This document shows, one piece after another, positions 59,345 through 64,000 of a DNA stretch of 64,000 bases. A program made the position numbers and the translations under genes. Where the stretch lies: positions 156,640-220,639 of the forward strand of contig NZ_NJAI01000002.1 in NCBI RefSeq assembly GCF_002632725.1, read 5' to 3'. Every line of letters starts with the position of its first letter. Positions within the stretch are counted from its first letter, which is position 1. Below the pieces are notes generated by a model, which worked only from the letters and a program-made list of their open reading frames with translations, was not told where the DNA came from and did not search any database. Source of the stretch: Xenorhabdus hominickii. GTDB taxonomy: Bacteria; Pseudomonadota; Gammaproteobacteria; Enterobacterales; Enterobacteriaceae.

Positions 59345-60148
59345 GCTGGCGAATTCATTGATAATGTCGGTTTCTAACTGGCGGAAATATTTCACTGTCT
59401 TCACCTTCAGTTCCATTGTTGCGGGTTCATCACAGACGATCAGTGATTTTGGGTGCATTTGAAGGCAACTTACTGTCCACATATGATTGATATTCCCTTC
59501 GATGGCGGCTTGCAGGGCTTGTGCTTTATTCATTCCGGTTGCCAGAATCATGATTTCTTCCGCGTCCATTAAGGTTCCGACACCGACCGTTAATGCATAT
59601 TTGGGAACTTGTTTCACATCATTATTGAAAAAACGAGAATTTGCGGTTCGTGTTTCAATGGTAAGCGTTTTAATGCGAGTACGTGAAGATAGGGAAGATG
59701 CAGGTTCATTAAAAGCAATGTGTCCATCATTACCAACCCCTCCCATAAACAAATGAATCTTGCCATAAGATTTGATCTTATTTTCGTAACGCTGGCACTC
59801 CGCGTCAACATCCGGCGCATTTCCATTTAACAGATTGATATTTTCTTTTGGGATATCAATTTGGTTAAAGAAATTTTGATACATAAAGGAGTGGTAGCTT
59901 TGAGGATGATTTTCAGGCAGACCAACATATTCATCCATATTAAAGGTTGCAACATGCTTAAAGCTGACCTGGCCAGCTTGATACATAGCGATAAGCTCTT
60001 TGTAAGTCGCCAGTGGTGTACTGCCTGTGGGAAGTCCAAGCACGAAAGGACGTTCAGCAGTTGGGGCAAATTTATTGATTTTGCTAACAATGTAGTGAGC
60101 AGACCATCGACCGACGTCACTTGCCGTTGTTAGGGGGATTAGCCTCAT
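59333..60148 (-). CDS. nagB: Glucosamine-6-phosphate deaminase
   Basis: 271 residues. Motifs: [39 protein letters not shown] (catalytic Asp and His) and [17 protein letters not shown]. Makes fructose-6-P and ammonia from glucosamine-6-P. First gene of nagBAC. The last codons are encoded inside an intergenic-type repeat. Confidence 0.97.
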   Translation of the reverse strand: MRLIPLTTASDVGRWSAHYIVSKINKFAPTAERPFVLGLPTGSTPLATYKELIAMYQAGQVSFKHVATFNMDEYVGLPENHPQSYHSFMYQNFFNQIDIPKENINLLNGNAPDVDAECQRYENKIKSYGKIHLFMGGVGNDGHIAFNEPASSLSSRTRIKTLTIETRTANSRFFNNDVKQVPKYALTVGVGTLMDAEEIMILATGMNKAQALQAAIEGNINHMWTVSCLQMHPKSLIVCDEPATMELKVKTVKYFRQLETDIINEFASDTQ

Positions 60149-60196
60149 GATTACCTCTTAAAAATCATTCAATAATTTAATTATGTAAGGTTATGC

Positions 60197-60229
60197 ACGT
60201 ATCTGAGGTATCTGATATATCAGATACGT
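60197..60229. promoter_or_regulatory. Perfect palindrome upstream of nagB
   Basis: GTATCTGATA/TATCAGATAC is a perfect 20-bp palindrome (60208-60227). The overlapping pair ACGTATCTGA (60197-60206) and TCAGATACGT (60220-60229) is also complementary, so three near-identical half-sites occur. It sits 50-80 bases before the nagB start, where an operator is expected, but it does not look like a NagC site. Could instead be a leader hairpin. Confidence 0.6.
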
Positions 60230-60467
60230 AATAGCAGTAGAGTAAAGTTGCACATCATACCTAGTCTGTATGGGATTTTGTCTCATTTGATACAGAAAGA
60301 TATTTTTAATCTTAAAATAAGATTGGCGATATAGCTAGTTTTTTAGCTTTTTTAACGCTAATAACGATCTTTAAATAGGGTTTTTAAAGATGTTTTTTTC
60401 TTATATTAAATAAGATTTTTGTAGTTTAATTATTTAAAAACAAATGGATGAAGTATTTTTTTGTCAT

Positions 60468-60496
60468 AAAAAGGAACGTAATCACGTTCCTTTTTA
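60468..60496. terminator. Bidirectional terminator after nagE
   Basis: AAAAAGGAACGT AATC ACGTTCCTTTTT: 12-bp stem with A and T tracts on either side, 16 bases beyond the nagE stop. It separates nagE from the nagBAC transcript. Confidence 0.92.
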
Positions 60497-60512
60497 TCCT
60501 GATAAATATAAA

Positions 60513-62036
60513 TTATTCGGTTTTATCTGCGTGACTTAATTTCAGCCGGGCTTTTACTTGTTCAGCAATATTTTCAGCTTGTGGACCGAGGATGACTTGA
60601 ATATTCTGTTTACCTATTTTTAAGATTCCTTTAGCGCCTAATTTTTTCAATTGAGTCTCATTTAATTGAGTATTATCGGCTACAGTTAAACGGAGTCGAG
60701 TGATACAAGCATCAACTGTAAGAATATTGTTAGGTCCACCGAGGGCACTGATATAATGTGTAATAGCTTCTTTGTCTTGAGATGCGGAAGTCGCTTTGTC
60801 AGAATTTGTCTCTTCTCTGCCTATGGTATTCAGGTTAAAAATACGGATCATTAAGGTAAAGGAAACAAAATAGATAACAAAGAATAGGATGATTAGTGGG
60901 ATTAGTATCCATGGTTTTGTTGCTAAGCCCCAGCTTAACCCAAAATCAATAAGACCAGCGGAGAAACCAAAACCGTGCAAGACACCCAAAGAATTGGTAA
61001 TTACCATGCTGACGCCCGCAAGAATCGCATGTAAAACATACAATGCAGGAGCTAAAAACAAGAATGAAAACTCTATTGGTTCAGTGATACCCGTCAGGAA
61101 TGATGTTAAAGCGACGGAAAATAACATTCCACCAATTTGAGGGCGACGTGATTTAGGGGCAGCTAAATACATGGCTAAAGCCGCTCCAGGCAAACCACCC
61201 ATAAATATTGGATAGGCCCATGCCATATAGACTCCTGCATTGGGGTCACCAGCAAAGAAGCGATTTAGATCACCACGAGCGAGATCACTTACTATTTGAG
61301 TAATGTTTGAACCTTCTATTCCGGGTATAGCTGCTCCAATAGTGAGAGAGCGTGCTACATCTGGAGCCAAACAGATATTATGTATTGATCCTGCTAGGTC
61401 ATAAGTGATTTTTATACAATCACCTAAACTGAACCAGAAAACAGAATGCAGGATATAGTGTAGCCCGAACGGAATCAGTGCACGATTAAGAACGCCATAA
61501 GTAAACCATCCGGCCATGCCACTTTTTGATACTAAAAGACTGAAATTATCAATTCCATGTTGTACATAGGGCCAGATATGCCCACAAACCCATGCAAGGA
61601 AAAGACAAATAATTCCGGCTATGATGGGTACTAAACGCTTACCAGCGAAAAAGGCTAAAAACTCGGGTAATTGGGTTTCAGAAAATCGGTTATAGCAGTG
61701 GCCGGCAACAATCCCCGAAATAATACCTGCGAAAAATGACATATTGATTTTAGGATCAATGACAGCAGTTGCTTTTGTCAGAATAAAAAAGCCAACGACA
61801 CCAGCGAGTGCCGCAGCTCCACTATTATCTTTCGCTAGACCGACAGAAATTCCCAGTGCAAATAATAAAGGCAAATTTTCAAAAATTCCGCCTCCAGCAC
61901 TGGCAATAAAAGCAATATTGAATACGTCTGGTTGACCGAGCCGCAGTAATAGCGCGGCGACTGGAAGTGATGCGATCGGGAGCATGAGTGCTTTCCCCAA
62001 ACGCTGTAAATAACTGAATATACCCATGGCGCTCAC
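60513..62036 (-). CDS. nagE: PTS N-acetylglucosamine transporter, EIICB only
   Basis: 507 residues. Starts like NagE (GKALMLPIASLPVAALLLRL), IIC region to ~400 with TGITEPIEFSFLFLAPALYV, then a IIB domain with the phosphorylated Cys in VDACITRLRLTVADN. It ends right after IIB; the IIA domain of 648-residue E. coli NagE is missing, so phosphate must come from another IIA, for example Crr. A segment at ~215-265 (GDCIKITYDLAGSIHN...GIEGSNITQIVSDLARGD) is longer than in E. coli. Same strand as nagBAC, while E. coli nagE is divergent. Glucose specificity cannot be ruled out. Confidence 0.85.
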   Translation of the reverse strand: MSAMGIFSYLQRLGKALMLPIASLPVAALLLRLGQPDVFNIAFIASAGGGIFENLPLLFALGISVGLAKDNSGAAALAGVVGFFILTKATAVIDPKINMSFFAGIISGIVAGHCYNRFSETQLPEFLAFFAGKRLVPIIAGIICLFLAWVCGHIWPYVQHGIDNFSLLVSKSGMAGWFTYGVLNRALIPFGLHYILHSVFWFSLGDCIKITYDLAGSIHNICLAPDVARSLTIGAAIPGIEGSNITQIVSDLARGDLNRFFAGDPNAGVYMAWAYPIFMGGLPGAALAMYLAAPKSRRPQIGGMLFSVALTSFLTGITEPIEFSFLFLAPALYVLHAILAGVSMVITNSLGVLHGFGFSAGLIDFGLSWGLATKPWILIPLIILFFVIYFVSFTLMIRIFNLNTIGREETNSDKATSASQDKEAITHYISALGGPNNILTVDACITRLRLTVADNTQLNETQLKKLGAKGILKIGKQNIQVILGPQAENIAEQVKARLKLSHADKTE

Positions 62037-62081
62037 CTATTTGTAGTAAATATTATTGGAGACTTTTCATTGTTAATATTA

Positions 62082-62104
62082 CTTATTTTTAATTGAAAAA
62101 TAAG
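62082..62104. promoter_or_regulatory. Candidate NagC operator upstream of nagE
   Basis: CTTATTTTT AATTG AAAAATAAG, a perfect 9-bp inverted repeat rich in TTATTT/AAATAA as NagC sites are, 46 bases before the nagE start. A possible CRP half-site (AATTGTGATCGTTGTAACG) lies at 62128-62146. Confidence 0.5.
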
Positions 62105-62224
62105 AAAAAGCCACAGATAAATAAGTAATTGTGATCGTTGTAACGATATTGATAAAAACCAAAGTGAGCACATTACTGTGCTCATTTACTTGAAATTATT
62201 TATATACGTTATTATAATTAGTGT

Positions 62225-63511
62225 TTAGATAGTAGATGAAAGTGAATAATTACAACTTTTTGAAATATCAAAATAAATTTTATTCATGCTTTCTTCGAAG
62301 GTGTTTTTTGACAGCAAGGATGTGAGATTTTGCTGTTGAGTGTCAGATATGAATAAATTTTTATCATATATGGAAATTATTTTTTTCGTCAGTGATGTTA
62401 TGTCGTATTTAAACTTATCCTCCGAAGATAAATAAGTTGCAGCTTCTACGGTGCTTAAATCTGGAACAATTGTATAGATCCCATTTAGTGCTGCTTCTAA
62501 AGGAGTAATACCAAGTGTTTCATAACGTGACGTACATACAAAAATAGCTTTTTTCTTAATTTTATTGAAAATACTAAATAATTCTATATGTGGTAGTTTA
62601 TATGAAATTAAAAAATATTTTCTATATTTAATGGGGATCATGGAATATAGTATATCTCTCCTAGTATCATTTTTTTCATCGTCACCTAAAATTAATGTTT
62701 TTATTGAAACCCCTTTTTTCAATAAACTAATTGATGCATTAATTAATAATTCGATGTTTTTAAAATAATCTAGCCTAGCAACAGCAGTGAACAATAATAT
62801 TTCATCTTTATTTATTTTTAGAAAATGATTCATAGTGATATTTAATGAACTGTATAGATTGTTTTCGTAAGAAAACATGGGGGGGATAACTTGTTTTATT
62901 TTTTCTCTTTGAACATCTTTACTTATTAGATAGTCACCTTGTAGTTTGGAATGTTGTATAACAAAATATCCTTTTTCAATTAAGGTATCAATTCCTATGG
63001 ATTGTTGCTTATAAAGATGAAGTGCTTTATCTTTATTTTCAAATGCTTGATAAGCTCCTTCTTGTGAATAATTTTTCTGAAAGTCCTCAACAAAAGGTCC
63101 ATGGTGTGTTACACCACACGGGATGTTTGATGGATGATAGGAAAGAAGTGTATCTGTTTGATAATAGGCAAAAATATTGGATTTATTATCATTTTTCATA
63201 GAAAGGAATGATAAACTTTTGGCTAAAGCTTCTTTTATATTTTCTGAATCCATCGAGAAATTAAAGAGAATTTTTATATATCTTATTCCGTTTTCCTCTA
63301 ATTGTTCAATTTTGGGAGTCAGTAATGATTCATCTCTTTTATATAGGATAAAACCAGCAAAAATTTGCTGTCTGATAAAATAGTCTGCCATTTTTAATGT
63401 GAATGATGTTGCTCCTACCTTAAATCCAACTGTATAGTGATTTGATATATATTTTTCATTAATGACTATAGCAATAGTCATCTTTTCTTTACCTGGTGAT
63501 ATATTGTTCAT
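62225..63511 (-). CDS. Glycosyltransferase, GT4-like
   Basis: 428 residues with a two-domain GT-B pattern. The C-terminal half has TAVARLDYFKNIELLINA (residues ~240-257), LILGDDEKND and SRYETLGITPLEAALNG, the E-x7-E nucleotide-sugar motif of family 4 retaining enzymes. No signal peptide or membrane span. Codons are very AT-rich compared with the nag genes, suggesting transfer. Donor and acceptor unknown. It is the only glycosyltransferase in the window. AGAGAA precedes the ATG. A His-Gln repeat frame lies upstream. Confidence 0.75.
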   Translation of the reverse strand: MNNISPGKEKMTIAIVINEKYISNHYTVGFKVGATSFTLKMADYFIRQQIFAGFILYKRDESLLTPKIEQLEENGIRYIKILFNFSMDSENIKEALAKSLSFLSMKNDNKSNIFAYYQTDTLLSYHPSNIPCGVTHHGPFVEDFQKNYSQEGAYQAFENKDKALHLYKQQSIGIDTLIEKGYFVIQHSKLQGDYLISKDVQREKIKQVIPPMFSYENNLYSSLNITMNHFLKINKDEILLFTAVARLDYFKNIELLINASISLLKKGVSIKTLILGDDEKNDTRRDILYSMIPIKYRKYFLISYKLPHIELFSIFNKIKKKAIFVCTSRYETLGITPLEAALNGIYTIVPDLSTVEAATYLSSEDKFKYDITSLTKKIISIYDKNLFISDTQQQNLTSLLSKNTFEESMNKIYFDISKSCNYSLSSTI

Positions 63512-63797
63512 TTTTATTCTCTGTTGATATAAATGGTGTTTTTTAATATTGAAGTGTTAATGATAGCAAGAATGAAGTTTAAAATTATGCGGATATGCTG
63601 GAAGGTATAATAATCAAGTAACAGTTTATTTATTTTCTGAAAGAAATTTAATAAGATAATGATCTTTTATCTGCAGTCAACTCTCTGTATTATTAATTGC
63701 TTATCTGGTGAGTAGATGATTTTTATATATAATAACATTTAATCTTACTGATTAAATGTTATTATATATAAAGCATATATCTTTTTTTATAAATTAA

Positions 63798-63938
63798 TTA
63801 TTTTTTGGAATTATGATGTTGATGTTGATGTTGATGTTGATGTTGATGTTGATGTTGATGTTGATATGAAAATGAAGTCGAAGTTTGATCTTCTCGATTT
63901 GTATGAGGTTTTATGGCATCGGCATACATGTGAGCCAT
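63798..63938 (-). CDS. Short frame ending in a (Gln-His)8 repeat
   Basis: Read from the ATG at 63936-63938 it gives 46 residues: MAHMYADAIKPHTNREDQTS, then TSFSY, eight Gln-His pairs and HNSKK. An in-frame stop at 63990-63992 bounds it upstream, and no good ribosome site is seen, so the true start may be elsewhere or the gene may be frameshifted. It reads toward the glycosyltransferase 287 bases away. A metal-binding peptide or a modified peptide precursor is conceivable. No family recognised. Confidence 0.35.
   Translation of the reverse strand: MAHMYADAIKPHTNREDQTSTSFSYQHQHQHQHQHQHQHQHHNSKK
63815..63862 (+). repeat. Eight tandem GATGTT hexamers
   Basis: Perfect (GATGTT)8, followed by GATATG. 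On the minus strand it encodes alternating Gln and His. Hexamer loss or gain would keep the frame and change the peptide length by two residues. Confidence 0.97.
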
Positions 63939-64000
63939 ATACCAATTTTTACGATTAGAAATCTCTGATGTAGGTTGATTTATAACCTGTCATTTAATAT

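Noticed and set aside
60149-60467. NagC operator near nagB
   Set aside because: Some TTTAATT/AAATTA words occur (for example near 60427) but none forms a convincing NagC site, so only the palindrome was listed.

Overview
The window reads as chromosomal DNA of an insect- or nematode-associated member of the Enterobacterales, most likely Morganellaceae of the Xenorhabdus/Photorhabdus type. The basis is E. coli-like gene blocks with about 60-85% similar proteins, AT-rich spacers, a dispersed ERIC-like intergenic repeat whose arms read roughly GCTGCAACTTGAAATC..GGGTATA, and many decaying genes. I could not run a database search, so the genus is inference.

Layout. 1-6.9 kb: the 3' end of a 5S rRNA gene and its terminator, then yfiM, pssA, patZ and tapT on the minus strand and yfiF on plus. 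7.1-17.4 kb: a Fur-controlled siderophore locus on plus (NIS synthetase, TonB receptor, lipoprotein binding protein, two FecCD permeases, ATPase, FhuF-like reductase, PLP decarboxylase). The decarboxylase is cut before its lysine site by a Tn5053/Tn402-like terminal repeat. 17.3-18.6 kb: a non-autonomous element with three left-type ends and one right end, carrying an exported AroQ-gamma chorismate mutase. 18.7-23.6 kb: emrB, emrA, emrR, ygaH and ygaZ in the E. coli order. 23.6-25.4 kb: a gene-poor, AT-rich stretch with one degraded gene.

25.4-55.5 kb is conserved core: ogt, cspE, crcB, lipA, lipB, then an inserted 4.5-kb plus-strand segment (TrkH paralogue, unknown membrane protein, siderophore-interacting reductase, dead fhuC, dead tetR). 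After it come ybeD, dacA, rlpA, mrdB, mrdA, rlmH, rsfS, nadD, holA, lptE, leuS, gltLKJI, lnt, corC, ybeY, ybeZ, miaB and ubiF. 55.5-56.7 kb holds a truncated higA remnant and a six-gene tRNA operon (Met, Leu, Gln, Gln, Met, Gln). 56.8-62.0 kb is an amino-sugar locus, nagC-nagA-nagB plus an EIICB-only nagE, all on one strand. The right edge has a lone family-4 type glycosyltransferase and a short open frame ending in a His-Gln repeat.

How the genes work together: the siderophore locus keeps an apparently complete uptake and iron-release path (receptor, binding protein, permeases, ATPase, reductase), while the visible assembly genes are incomplete. A second Fur-box operon at 30.4-31.8 kb supplies another ferric-siderophore reductase. 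The nag block imports and degrades N-acetylglucosamine, which would suit growth in a chitin-bearing host. The strongest unusual signals are the Tn402-like element around the chorismate mutase, the 15-residue repeat insertion in the clamp-loader subunit HolA, the His-Gln peptide beside the glycosyltransferase, and the rearranged nag locus.
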